The translations under genes were made by a program, and so were the position numbers. Positions 23,441-34,568 of a stretch of 64,000 bases of DNA are shown here, piece after piece (position 1 is the first letter of the stretch; every line of letters begins with the position of its first letter). The notes beneath the pieces are model-generated. The model had not been told where the DNA came from and ran no database searches. It was given only the letters and a program-made list of their open reading frames with translations. The stretch comes from Bactericera cockerelli (lineage: Eukaryota; Arthropoda; Insecta; Hemiptera; Triozidae): NCBI GenBank assembly GCA_024516035.1, contig CM044959.1, forward strand, positions 21,852,741-21,916,740, given 5' to 3'.

Positions 23441-23633
23441 ATAATAATAATAAAAATCTCTTTATTGGAAGGTAACCATTAGCCGAGGTTAATGCTCAAA
23501 ACATTTTCCACCACCTAACCCTCAGTCTTATTATTATGTGGTCACAAACTCAAATTAATGAGGAAAAATTCATACACTGCGTGGGATTCGAACCAACGGA
23601 TCCATAAACTACCTGGATTGCCAGACTAGCGCG
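23441..23633 (-). repeat. SINE family S1
   Basis: Same layout as 6461-6678, with TAATAATAAT tail, GTCACAAACTCAAATTAATG body and tRNA-like head. Confidence 0.8.
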
Positions 23634-24253
23634 TCTTCTATAATCTTCTGCATCATTTTCATCTCCTGTCACAGCCACAGCACCTTTGTTTTTGGTCAAT
23701 TATCCACAGTAATGTACTTGTTTTACAGCAACAGAGATAGATGTAATGGATATTGTTGTCATTTAGATTAAAAAAAAAAAAACAGTAATCAATAATTTGG
23801 AAAGAGAGTGATTTTTCTATCTATCATTTACAGGAGAATAATAAGATAATCTCGTCCACTCTGCACGTGTCAGACTCTTAAATATTAATAGTAATAATAA
23901 TTATAATGTATATACATACTAAGAGTATTGGGTGTGCTGAAATAAAAGTCCTGTTCCCAGAGAAAGTGTGTCACTTATTCCATCACCCAAGGAGCGGATT
24001 TAATACAGTTATCTCCGAGAAGTAAGTAATAGCTCTATGTATGTATCTGAGATAGAATCTTCTCCTGTGACCTAATGTCTCCTGTCAATAGTCGAAAAAC
24101 ACACAAGTGAAATGAACAAGACCCCCCCCCCCTCCCCTTCCTCACATGGTCTGAATGACAAGAAAGGTCATTCTAATTAACAGGGCACTGGTCAAACCCT
24201 CAGTGGCGTAGCCTGTAATGTGAAGAACGAGAGAAGATCTTGCAATAAATAAG
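23634..24253. other. No gene seen
   Basis: A C-run at 24122. Nothing recognised. Confidence 0.4.
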
Positions 24254-24440
24254 GAACCTCCGTGGCTCAGTGGTTAAGAGCATTGGTTGCTGATCCGGAG
24301 GTTGCGGGTTCAAATCCTGGCCGGAGCGGAAAATTCTAACCGAGTTTTCCATTCCGGAATGAAACCGAGGAATAGATACTTATCAAGTATTTATGGTGTG
24401 TAAGCAATAATTGTGTTTGTGTCTTCAGCTATAATATTTC
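24254..24440 (+). repeat. tRNA-derived SINE or tRNA pseudogene, family S4
   Basis: 24254-24327 approaches a cloverleaf: acceptor ACCTCCG partly pairs with CGGAG, the D stem is GCTC/GAGC around AGTGGTTAA, and the B box is GGGTTCAAATCCTGG. The anticodon stem has mismatches and a non-tRNA body follows, so a SINE is favoured over a working tRNA gene. Confidence 0.6.
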
Positions 24441-25252
24441 AAGTACAGCAGGCATTTTCGAGTTAAATTAGATCATATCAAACTCTTGTTAAATTTTTTT
24501 ATGGCTGTATGGAATGGCCTTGCCAAGCAATGCCAAAAAAAACTCTTGCGTTATCTGTGCTAGCTGTATTGACACCTATTCTTCTGACGCTAAAGAGCTG
24601 AAGGGACTGACTTGTCCAATATGAGCAGTGAGCAGCTCATTTGAGAATGATTAGCTCCAACTATCTTTTTAAATAGTACGTAATGAGACAGAAATATATA
24701 TAGTGTAAGTTTAAAGCATAGTACAAAAGCCTCATCGAGCCCTTGGTTGACAGACAATGTGCCAAGTATGGCCGCCGCATTGTCTCTTTGGCGAGTCTCT
24801 GTTTTAGACCTAACATCCATAAAATCTTTGTCAATTTATGATTATACCAGCTGTCACTTTGTATACTTGGCGTAGCGAAACGAGCGTTTTGCTTGATAGT
24901 AGATAATTTTATGTTGACTGAACATCTTTTGTAACTTACAGAAGCGTCACTGAGATATTTCTTGAATGATGTAGTAGAACATAAACCACACCAGTATATC
25001 ACTCAATAAATAGTTGTTGTTTATTTCTAATCTCCAACTCTCAGGTGTATCGTATGGTTAATATGGTAATATACAAAACAATATATTTGTCAGTCCTTCA
25101 TATCTGTAACTAAATAATGAACAAGTATTCATAGAATTCAGATTTAGAAAATAACCAAATTTACAGTCAGTTAATAGACTGTTTCAGAAGTATTGACGTG
25201 TTAGGGCAGAGGTCTCGTCATCTGGAGCTGGGCTGCAAAAACGCATTAGAAA
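24441..25252. other. No gene; short shared motif
   Basis: 24865-24897 (ACTTGGCGTAGC ... GCGTTTTGCTTGAT) is repeated in inverse orientation at 36777-36808. Confidence 0.4.
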
Positions 25253-25483
25253 TCTTAATATATAAATGTCAAAGTCACTGACTGACTGACTGATCATCAC
25301 TGTTTCTCCGAACTGGTAAGTCCTAGGAAGTTGAAATTTGGTAGGTAGCTTTATCTTATAGTCTAGATGTGCAATAAGACGGGATTTTTCGAAATTCCCA
25401 CTACAACACCTGCCATTGGCGAAAAAGGACTTTTTGCTTTCACGGCCATGCCTCGGCCCGCAAAGCGGGCGATAGGCCGCTAG
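25253..25483 (+). mobile_element. Short non-autonomous Helitron, copy 1 (231 bp)
   Basis: Starts TCTTAATA after an A and ends CTAG before a T. A GCCCGC-aaa-GCGGGC hairpin lies about ten bases before the end, matching the Helitron rule (5' TC, 3' hairpin plus CTRR, A|T target, no TSD). A near-identical copy lies at 60624-60865. Confidence 0.8.
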
Positions 25484-26209
25484 TTATTTATATAGCAATC
25501 ATCATTTGTAAAGTAATAGATGGTGCTATTTATATACCATTCAAAATAATGTATTCAAAACAATCATAATACTGATACTTGGCTCTCAAAAGCAAGTGAA
25601 GTCTGATCTCTCAAAACTTGAGAGATAGGTTAATGCTGGGGATGTACATGAGGATGTACTCAGTAGTAGTGGAAACTTCGCCAGTAATGCGTCAGTTGAA
25701 AGAGAATGCCTTGTTTTTGGTTCATATTATTGCCAGATTCATCAAGTCTTGTTTGTTCATCATCGTCAACAATGGTAGCCAGACAGTGGAGTAATGACTC
25801 AGCACTTCTACCACCGTCTATACAAGGAGGGCTAATTGACAAGGACCCCCAGAACCAAGCCAATGCTGGTCTACTCCCTGTTTATAGTCCCCCAGCTAGA
25901 CTATACCAGCTAGAAAGTACCTATAATATTGTAACTAAATCGGTATTATTTTAACTTGGACAAAATTGTGCGGAATATATGGTCGGACATTCCTGCATCT
26001 ATTCTCACCTGCATTCCAACTTTGGCCCCAGCCTGTGACCAGTCTATTCACTCACTGATCTGACAAGAGTCAGCCATCACATAAGAATAGACATGCTAAT
26101 GAGAGACTCACCTGTTAATTACTCTGCACTTGCTAACTAGGGACGAGTACAATGGGGAGATTTAGACAACAAAAGCAAACAAATATCTATCTGGGTTCCT
26201 TCACTATCT

Positions 26210-26212
<3 letters not shown>
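25484..26212. other. No gene called
   Basis: The frame at 25706-25954 is not recognised. It contains 'ggtctactccctgtttata', echoed at about 35202, suggesting repeat-derived sequence. Confidence 0.35.
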
Positions 26213-26306
<94 letters not shown>

Positions 26307-26325
26307 TGTGTATGTGAGTGTGTTT
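26213..26325 (+). repeat. (TG)n(AG)n microsatellite
   Basis: TG run at 26213-26257, AG run to about 26304, short TG return. Confidence 0.9.
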
Positions 26326-26659
26326 GCTTTTGTTGGTACAGTTGATGTATTGTTGTTCTTACCTCGTGCGTGACATTGTTTAAGAGTTTCACATCACAGG
26401 AATTGTGGATCTTTTAAAGATGCTAATACCACTTTATGTATTCACTTAGCTAGATCTTGGCGAAACTACAAATACCTAACTCTTTAACATTAAATGAGTA
26501 TGCAGGGATTTGGGTCCAATGTAAATGTAAACAACTAAACACTTCCAATTCAGTTTTTGTATTATAGTATATCTTCTTTTGTGTAGGGCGTTCTTTACAT
26601 CTCGACCTGTTTAATGCTCTATATATTGTCTTTTTTGTGTTTGAAGGCAACAGAAAAGA

Positions 26660-26763
26660 CGTAAGATCCCTTACATGCCAATAATGTAAGATCCCTTACA
26701 TGCTAATAATGTAATATCCCTTACATGGCAATAATGTAAGGGATCTTACATTATTGGCATGCC
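26660..26763. repeat. Iterated palindrome: three direct units and one inverted unit
   Basis: GTAAGATCCCTTACATGCCA-type units recur three times with 'ataat' spacers, then ATGTAAGGGATCTTACATTA follows as an exact reverse complement. Each unit is itself palindromic (GTAAGATCCCTTAC), so several hairpins compete. Confidence 0.8.
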
Positions 26764-27138
26764 CGGTTCCTGCTGACTCCGGCTGAAACTAGGCATAAGA
26801 ATAATTATTATGATGCGGTTTTGGCTAAACGTCTTTCAGTTTCCGCCCAGGAACCATTCTATTTTTTCCGATCCGTCGCGTTTGTCCGGACATGATTTCC
26901 GTGAGCACTTCATACACCTGAAGATATCTCACATTATCATTCCACCCTAGCGGCTGCTACTGAGTTTCAACTTTCATGAAATTTGAACAATATAAAGACA
27001 TTAATGCGTGTAACAGTTCAGATTGGTCAGTGTCCAAGTAATTATGCTCGTCAATTCTGATTGGCAATTGTTTGTGATTGTTAAGCAAATCAATTTTTTT
27101 GCAAATCGGTATGTATATTATGATTATAGTATTCATAG

Positions 27139-27433
27139 AGTAGTCACTGTGGCAGAGCGAGTTAGCGCGCTAGGCATTGCACACATAGTGTCCTGGGTTC
27201 GATTCCCAGCGGGGGAGGATTTTTTCTGCTCTGTACTTGGATGTTCGGGGTCCACTCATACCTCGTGAGGAAAAATGAGTAGCTGCTTTAATGTGAAGCA
27301 GCGACCAGTGGCAGAATCTTAGGCAAAAAAATAATACAAGGTATTGTAAATTAAAGTGGTAAAGTCCTATGATTCTGCGCTACCCACTAAAATTGTGACA
27401 TAATAACACAAAGAAAAAGCATCATTATCATTA
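27139..27433 (+). repeat. Full-length tRNA-headed SINE, family S7, with perfect TSD
   Basis: Perfect 14-bp direct repeats TATAGTATTCATAG at 27125-27138 and 27434-27447. The head has A box TGGCAGAGCGAGTTAGCGCG and B box GGGTTCGATTCCCAG. Relatives: 38431-38735 and 18557-18705, both minus. Confidence 0.9.
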
Positions 27434-27447
27434 TATAGTATTCATAG

Positions 27448-28132
27448 GCAATAGGCACTCACTAGCTCACTACTCACTTTCATTCCTAAAACTCATTCGA
27501 AAAACCCCCACTTTTTGATGATAACACTAATAACGCCTTCAATAATATCTATGCAATGTGCCAACAATTTTTAAGAAATCAATACTTTTAGTCAACACAC
27601 ATTGCATATTTACAAATAATATCAGGCGTATTATAATATTCAAATTGCCATACTATAAATTTATACAACTGATTACGAACTAAGGTCGCCCGCTAATATT
27701 TTAAGCACGTTTGACTTTGATTAAGGTGCTACTCCCAGTATTTGTCTTAGGGCTGCGTCTGAGTGGCGCGAACAGGCGCTGAACCCTTCTTCAATGTATT
27801 TTCAATGAGGTGACTTTGCCCGATGCGTTGCTAGACGAATACTTTTCGTCCTAGGTCGGAGACACAGCGTCTAATGCGGCCACAGACGCAGGAGTGAGAC
27901 GCCGCGTAGGGGAAATAGCACCTTATGCAACGTCCGAGCTAGATGAAATATTAGCATGCGACCATAAATTCCATTGGTTTCAAAATATTGCTGTTGGCGT
28001 TCCTCCCCACCTCAGGTTGAGGGAAGTTGATGATAGTAGCTTACCAGTGAATGGAAAGTAAAATCCCTTCAAGCTAAGATAAATAGACTTTCATTATCTT
28101 GTATTTTTTTTTTTTCATGGAGCAATTTTTAA
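27448..28132. other. No gene seen
   Basis: Nothing recognised; a poly-T run at about 28102. Confidence 0.4.
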
Positions 28133-28417
28133 TCAGAGCCACTGATTGACCCAAAGGAAGAACCCCCACCTGGCTCTAACCAACCCTACACCACTTGGAA
28201 ATCCCTGAACCGATTAAGAACAGGAGTATCTAGATGCAAGTACAACCTGAGGAAATGGGGATACTCAGACAACGCTGACTGTGAATGTGGAGAAGTACAG
28301 ACCCACGACCACCTTCTGATTTGTAACCAGCTCTACCATTCATGCAACCATAATGACCTGATGGAAGCAAACGAGAAAGCAATTCACGTGGCCAATCACT
28401 GGAGATACAAAATCTAA
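28133..28417 (+). pseudogene. C-terminus of a non-LTR retrotransposon ORF2
   Basis: An open frame of 94 codons ends at TAA (28415-28417). It contains TTWKSLNRLRTGVSRCKYNL, then a CECG motif and THDHLLICNQ. The order W-x-LNRLRTG / KWG / CxCG / HLL-x-C is the usual end of Jockey/I/R1-type reverse-transcriptase ORFs, the region after the RT domain with a terminal zinc-binding CCHC-like motif. No RT catalytic region is found upstream and no poly-A closely follows, so this is a 5'-truncated, inactive copy. It belongs to the plus strand and has no relation to luna. Confidence 0.75.
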
Positions 28418-29315
28418 CAAGTTGGTGACAAGCGGACACGGAAAGTAAGTAAGTATGATCTTGTAGGACATGGATTTTTGGGATCCACATTGTCCACCAC
28501 ATCGGAAGAGGACATTAACAAGTCATGTTAACGATACCAGTGGACAGAATGGACAGGCCGAAGAACGAAAGGTCACTTGGTACAAGATCCTAATGAAATT
28601 TGGCTTCTCCTATTTCGAAAACCCAAATTTGGGTACAAACATACATCAGAATGTTTCATGTTTTTTGTAAAGTTGTCCTAAGTTTCCTGCAAGGATCAAG
28701 CTGTGACCAGCAGATGTCACCGTGGGAACGCAATAAAACATTCTTTTATTTATGTCATTTGTTTCAATTTAGCAAGAGCCTCCGGTGTTGAACGGTTCTC
28801 TTCATCTGTAGAAGTGATATATTTGATAGTGGCGGCTCAAGTCAGCCACTGTCTGCAGGTGCAGACAACATGTATTTTTTACTGTAGCATGCTTCAGGAC
28901 GATTACCAAAAGCAGCAGGAAGATACCACTGGCAACAAGCAGGCATTTGTAGCATGTTTCAGATTTAAAAATAATTCCACAAGAATGCCTCTAAGACTTG
29001 ACAGACAACTGGACTAGTGATACTGATGATTGCAGTTTTGGTACCCGGGCCACCCCAACCACGGCTCTGCAGCAGTTCCTGGGTTTTATTTATGTCATAC
29101 TGGGCTGTTGTGTTATGATCTTGTGAGTTGTTGCTACTCAATCCAGCAGGTCTGTTAATTTGATACCTACGCCTGTGTCGTCTGGATGTTTGGTCGAGTG
29201 TTTATGTGACCTACCAAAATGGTATGACGTCCAAATAACCGTACTTCCAGTCAGAGAAAGAAGATTACCAAAATCTCATTCGTTCAGTTCCATTTTCTTC
29301 TTGTGATCCAATATG
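28418..29315. other. No gene called
   Basis: Frames at 28470-28670 and 28703-29017 carry no recognisable motif. CCCAAATTTGGG at about 28621 is a short palindrome. Confidence 0.35.
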
Positions 29316-29372
29316 GTCGCCTCCCAGTTCCTGCAAATATGTGACAGATCTGTAAGGTGTGCATTGTGCAAG
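29313..29372 (+). CDS. Possible small start exon, unknown
   Basis: ATG in a fair context (CCAATATGG) opens 20 codons beginning MVASQFLQICDRSVR and ends AAG before GTAAGG, a consensus donor, in phase 0. The peptide is unfamiliar. At this length chance is likely. Confidence 0.12.
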
Positions 29373-32300
29373 GTAAGGTATGTTGACTCTTTTACCCCGA
29401 TAAACAAGAGGAGAAGATGATAAAAGATTGGTTTAATGTAAATTCAGAAATGTCAGTTCAGAATCTTCTTAGACACCTGGTTAGAAATCAAGAAATACTA
29501 TTCACAATTATTCGAGATATTTAATTTCAAAGTTCTCAAACATTTTGTCCGTATCTGAGAAGATCTAGATGTTGAATGACTTGAAAGTCACTTTCTCAGC
29601 TTGATAAGAACTATTTAGAAAACAACTCATCGATGGTTTATCTAATATTGGCCCGTTTTGACATAATCCCATTATTCTAGTATTAGTTGGCAAACTACAA
29701 CGAAAATTAACGTCCTTCTTCCACAGTCTGATTCAGGGGTTTCCAAACTGGTCCTATCTTACCGTAGTTCTGTAAATACCACAGCCACCACTTTATAGTA
29801 CCAAGTACCATAGTTCATATGGGAAAAAAAAAAAAAAAAAAAAAATCAGGACAATTCGGAATAATCAGTCGACCCATTAAAAATAATTCTACTAATTTAA
29901 GGTCAATATTGAAGTGGTGCAATCCGTGAGCTCGTTTTTTTATCATTTGATGTAAGATTTCTCAGTGTATCAGGTTGAAAAGCCGCTATTTCTTGTGAAT
30001 TATTGTTCAAATTTCAAGGACTCCAGAGTTTGTAACTTTTTTCGCAAAGACCTTAGATTTTAAGAAACCTCACAGAGAAAAGCCCGGAACTAGAAGTCAT
30101 GGTACTGTCGAAAGTTATGGAAAAAGCTGAAAAACGAGAGCACTGCGCAATTTGCTTTCGTGGAGGACTTTTAATGTGGTGATACGTGCTCTCTCATTTG
30201 CCGTAGAAAGACAGGTGTCTCTTCTCTCTCCCTGCGGTGAATGAGCGAGCACCCTTTCAATTAAGTTTCTTTGTCGCTTTATTAAGTTGTAATGAATATT
30301 GTAGAAAAAAAAGAAATAAAAATAAAGGCGCAGTTTTGCCAATAACAATAAGAAATAGGGTGCATAAAAATGACCCACCCTGTATTTATGCTATTCCACG
30401 TCATGCGTTAGAGAGAAACTTGGCAACAAAGTGCCACATCTATTGCCTGGGAATCTTGTCATAATATCGAGCTTGGGCTAATGAAATCGTCCACTCTGAT
30501 TCTGGATTCTTAGGGTTCAACGTGATTTGAATGATCAGAAATCTAATAAATACACCCACATCGATTGATAAAATTATTTGATTTTTTAGCTGGCTGCAGA
30601 AGGTCAACCTATGTCATATGGCAAGAGCCAAACTCATAACCAAGTATTTTACCTATCTATGTGATAAGTTGATTTTAAACTACATACTTAAAAATGAATT
30701 AGTTCTGCCAGAGAAAAACTCATAAATAATACATATAATATATAGAATCCATATTATCCATACAACACAAACATTATAATTATGATAAAAAAAAGGAGCA
30801 AGTAGTATGTGAGAAAAAATCTTTGGTATTCTTCTACTAGGTAGGTATTAAATAAATTTAAGATAAAGAAGATAGATAGGTCTTGACACAGAATCCTTGA
30901 GAATAACCGTAGGTACCAGAATTTCAATCTCTAGGATAAGGAGTGTAGTAGTCGAAGGAACCAAAAATACTAGATTACAAAGATCCAGAGGGTCCTGAAA
31001 CTTGATCCTTGAGGATTACGAAAATCCTGCAGAGTTGAGATGAGAAATATGAGATGAGAAGGATTTTGGGAGTAAGAGATTATGTTGTGTAACACTTATA
31101 ATGAAAGTGAGGTTATTTATCTCCTAGCATCTTTCTGGCTATCTTTTTAGAAGTATATAATGTATAATACATTTTAAAGTAATCACTTAACATAATTATA
31201 CTGTGCACCAAAGAAACGTCACCATCAATCATAATTTTTGATCCAGATCATAGAAAACCATATTTTCGGATCCAAAAAATCAATTAACGAATATGAAGTA
31301 CAGTAGGAGATTAGGTTTAGAGAGCAGTTCGAGAGTCTCCGAAAAATTGGAGGGATATTTGAGACCCAAGACCCTTGGGAAGAGTAAAAGTATCCGAATT
31401 TTCAAGGGTAAGGAAGACTGATTCTATTTTTACGCTTCCCATTTTAATACAGGAGCAAGTGCACTCAATTGAAAGAGTTGGCTAGGACCGAATAGGAGTG
31501 TAATAGGGAGAGGGGATGTCTAGGGGTTCTCCATACTTTCTTCATTACTATCACTTTTATTTTTTTCTCCTTCTCGAGGCTGTAAGTGTCTGTGGCACTC
31601 AGTGAAGGTATTTTCAATTTCCCCTCAGAAAGACCCTTTCCACACACTATTATGAATTACATCATAGGTAGTCTCACATGTTCTACATACGTTTAGTAAG
31701 GTAATCTAATCTATGAACCGCATCACGTTACCATGAGGCCACACATGCACTTGCTTGCAATAGCTGCACACATCATCGCTCGCTCACACATGAAGAAGCA
31801 ATTAAAAACTAATTAAGAAATTAACAAGAAACTCATTTAAGCATGTAAAGTGTGATCTTAAGATTAGGAATCTATACTTGGAAGAGGGTCTAGGATCTTG
31901 GGACCGGGGATCTATTTTCGGGTCTGTGGGAGTACTGGAGGGTCCTTGGATTTCTAGAATCATGGAAGGGATCACCAAATGTCCTTGAAACTCGAAAGAT
32001 TTATGGAATGAAGGATCGATCTTCTTCCACACTTGATACTGAAAATGTCTGGGTCGGATCAAGTCTGGTCCAATTAATTCAGGGACCTGTATTAGGAATC
32101 TATGACTGATGATACCCATCATATATTAATACAACGTAGAATAACTACAGTTATTCATCCAGGATACTGGATATACTGGATGAATTATAATATCAAAACA
32201 TAGATGAAAAATTAATCCATGTTATTCATAATATACATCTTTTAGGGAAAAAGGCAATTGATTTTGGGAAATAAATAATTATAGTACATGTTACGTAGTA

Positions 32301-33552
32301 TTATTGACTAGTTATTAAAGTAACTGTATGTGTAATGCCCAAAATCTTGTTGCCCATAACGCTAATGCTGGACCCTCCACTGCCCAGCAGTATTATATTC
32401 TTATTCTTTGAAGTAATTTATTACTTGGTGTTTTGACGACTGTATATTCTCCTGTATATTGGTTGTAGTGTTTTGTTGTTGTACCCACTAATTTTAGTGA
32501 ATCTTCCAGGGCTCCGAGGTTCAGTCATCTAGTAGTTATTCTTACCTTGAGGTACTTACTGATTCTGCAGAATAACTCACACCCTGGCAAAAAAAGACCT
32601 CCTCATCTGATGGGCTATCAGGAATTTTTAATGGAACAGTAGAAATTAAACTTTTGTATGTTTTGAATTCAACAACCTTATCTTTATAATCCTTATCAAC
32701 ATTATCAATCTTTTAAAATATTATTTTATACTATAAGCTAAATTCCTAAATACTGATAGCTTGCAGTTTTCCAAGGGTTGAATTATTGCTTAAAAAGAAA
32801 CAGCCCAAGATCCATGATGGTTGATCACACATAGAAATATGTGCTTCAGAACGAACCAACTTTTCCACTTAAGTCGGCTGAAGACCATCAAACACACAAG
32901 GTGTAGCCAAGCTGGTTACAACAACAACAACAACAACAAAATAGGGATCCTCACATTTGATAGTGCAATGGAATTTGTGCATAATATGCAAGCAACCTCC
33001 AAGCAGCACCACTATCCTGTTCCCTTCTCAACCCATTTCTCCAGCCGGGGGGTGTTGATAAGGGTAGAAAGTAGTGGATCCTTCATAAATCACTACACTG
33101 GAAGACGTGATGACAGCTCGGGGCAACATGTGTGGTTTGGACCACTTCCCTGTATTAGGAGTTTATATTTGGAGGACACTCTTTCATCCCTGTCAGGGGA
33201 TGAAGACTTTGTCCCCAAAATTCTGTGTATGATACCCCTAAATCCATCAGGTATCAGTTCCGGAGAATTTCTTCTTCTGATTTCTTTATGATCCTAAATA
33301 TTTTTTAATGTATTTTTTTTTTTTTAATTTTTCCTTGATATGTATTTCTATTTTGTCCTTATTATTATGTTTTTAAGGAAAATTAATGTCATCCTATTTA
33401 CCCTGTAGTGTCCGTTTCAGAATTTCCTGTCAGCTCGGAGGAGATAGTAACCCTTACTGGGACTTTCTCGTAGTGAGAATTGTTGTAATGGAATTAATGA
33501 ACCACAGTGAGAAAGCGAAAAACTCAGCTTTAAGAAAGCAATATTGGTGTTT
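29373..33552. other. No gene recognised over 4 kb
   Basis: An A-run at 29824-29844 and an (ACA)n patch at about 32917-32938. The plus frame at 32821-33291 is open across the ACA repeat but has no family motif and no exon-like boundaries. Confidence 0.4.
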
Positions 33553-33564
33553 AAGGTCGAGTCC

Positions 33565-33720
33565 GCTCAGAGCGTGGATGGCGCGTTGAATGCACCGCTT
33601 CTCGTAAGATCGCCAAAGTTGAGCAACGTCTAGCGAGGTGAAGACTTCGTGATGCTGGCATTCCGGCCCAATGTGGGTAGAAGGTTTGTAAATTTCCTGC
33701 GAATGGTGGGTCATACAAAG
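33565..33720 (+). repeat. 5S rRNA-derived SINE with perfect TSD
   Basis: Flanked by AAGGTCGAGTCC at 33553-33564 and 33721-33732. The head (about 33571-33655) follows 5S rRNA: GTTGAATGCACCG, then GATCGCCAAAGTTGAGCAAC, then GTCTAGCGAGGTGAAGACTT. The tail 'aatttcctgcgaatggtgggt' matches the body of the 49711-49988 copy, with a deletion between. Frames on either strand are shadows. Confidence 0.85.
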
Positions 33721-33732
33721 AAGGTCGAGTCC

Positions 33733-34437
33733 TATATAGATGATTTAAGATAGAGTAGGTATACTCTTTTAGTACAAAATCCTAACTCCAGAGTAATGGA
33801 CCTCATAATTCTAATAATAGATGTAACGCCATAGGAAACATGTAATCCTATTTGTTTTCTGTCACATATTAAATGTAAATTAGACCATGTCGATGCTTAT
33901 TAGGAAGGATGGAGTATTAATCATATGGGTTCATGTCCTCACTATATCCTATATCTATACTATCTATATCTGTAGGGTCTCGTGGTGACAATGACATAAT
34001 GATTCTCTGGTAATCTGCAGCTTCATTGTGTTCTCAGAGTTAACCCAAGAGTACACTTTGTCCTAATCTGCCTGGAGCAATCATGGAGAAGACAGTAGAT
34101 CAATGAGATCAAAGGAACTGCTTAAGGCCGAATGAATTATGAAGCAGGATAAAGTTAAAGATAAGTCAGGCCCTCCCTCTAGTTTCAACCAATCATAGTT
34201 CGACTTGAAGGTCGGCTTATCTTTGTAATCCCATCCATATTTTATAATTTTATAGGAAAAAAGAATATGGAAAGCGTCCAGTGGCGGGCGACATGACGAC
34301 AAGGAATATGGAAGTTGGAAAATGATGAAATTTGGAGCTTCGTAACGCTGAGCTACTCTTTACAGTTCTGGCATAATTCACACAACGAGACCACATACAT
34401 AGGTACATGTCCTAATATTTAAATGTAGTGTTTCTTC
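33733..34437. other. No gene seen
   Basis: Nothing recognised. Confidence 0.4.
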
Positions 34438-34568
34438 TATTTGTGTTAATCACTTTCATGATGTCACAAAACTTTCTTTTACTAAATATAGCCTGAAACA
34501 GGGAATTGAACCACCGACCTCCAGGTTACAAGTCCGCCGCCTTATCGATCAAGCTACTAAGGTCGGTT
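34438..34568 (-). repeat. SINE family S3
   Basis: Head with ACCTCCAGGTTACAAGTCCG and 'cgccttatcgatcaagctac', body 'gatgtcacaaaactttctttta'. Confidence 0.8.

Noticed and set aside
24254..24327. Functional tRNA gene
   Set aside because: A and B boxes are good, but the anticodon stem mismatches and a non-tRNA body follows, as in SINEs.
32821..33291. 156-residue plus frame as a gene
   Set aside because: It runs through an ACA microsatellite, lacks known motifs, and its flanks give no splice or promoter support.
33386..33714. Overlapping plus and minus frames that looked protein-like
   Set aside because: Most of the sequence is a 5S-rRNA-derived SINE with a TSD.
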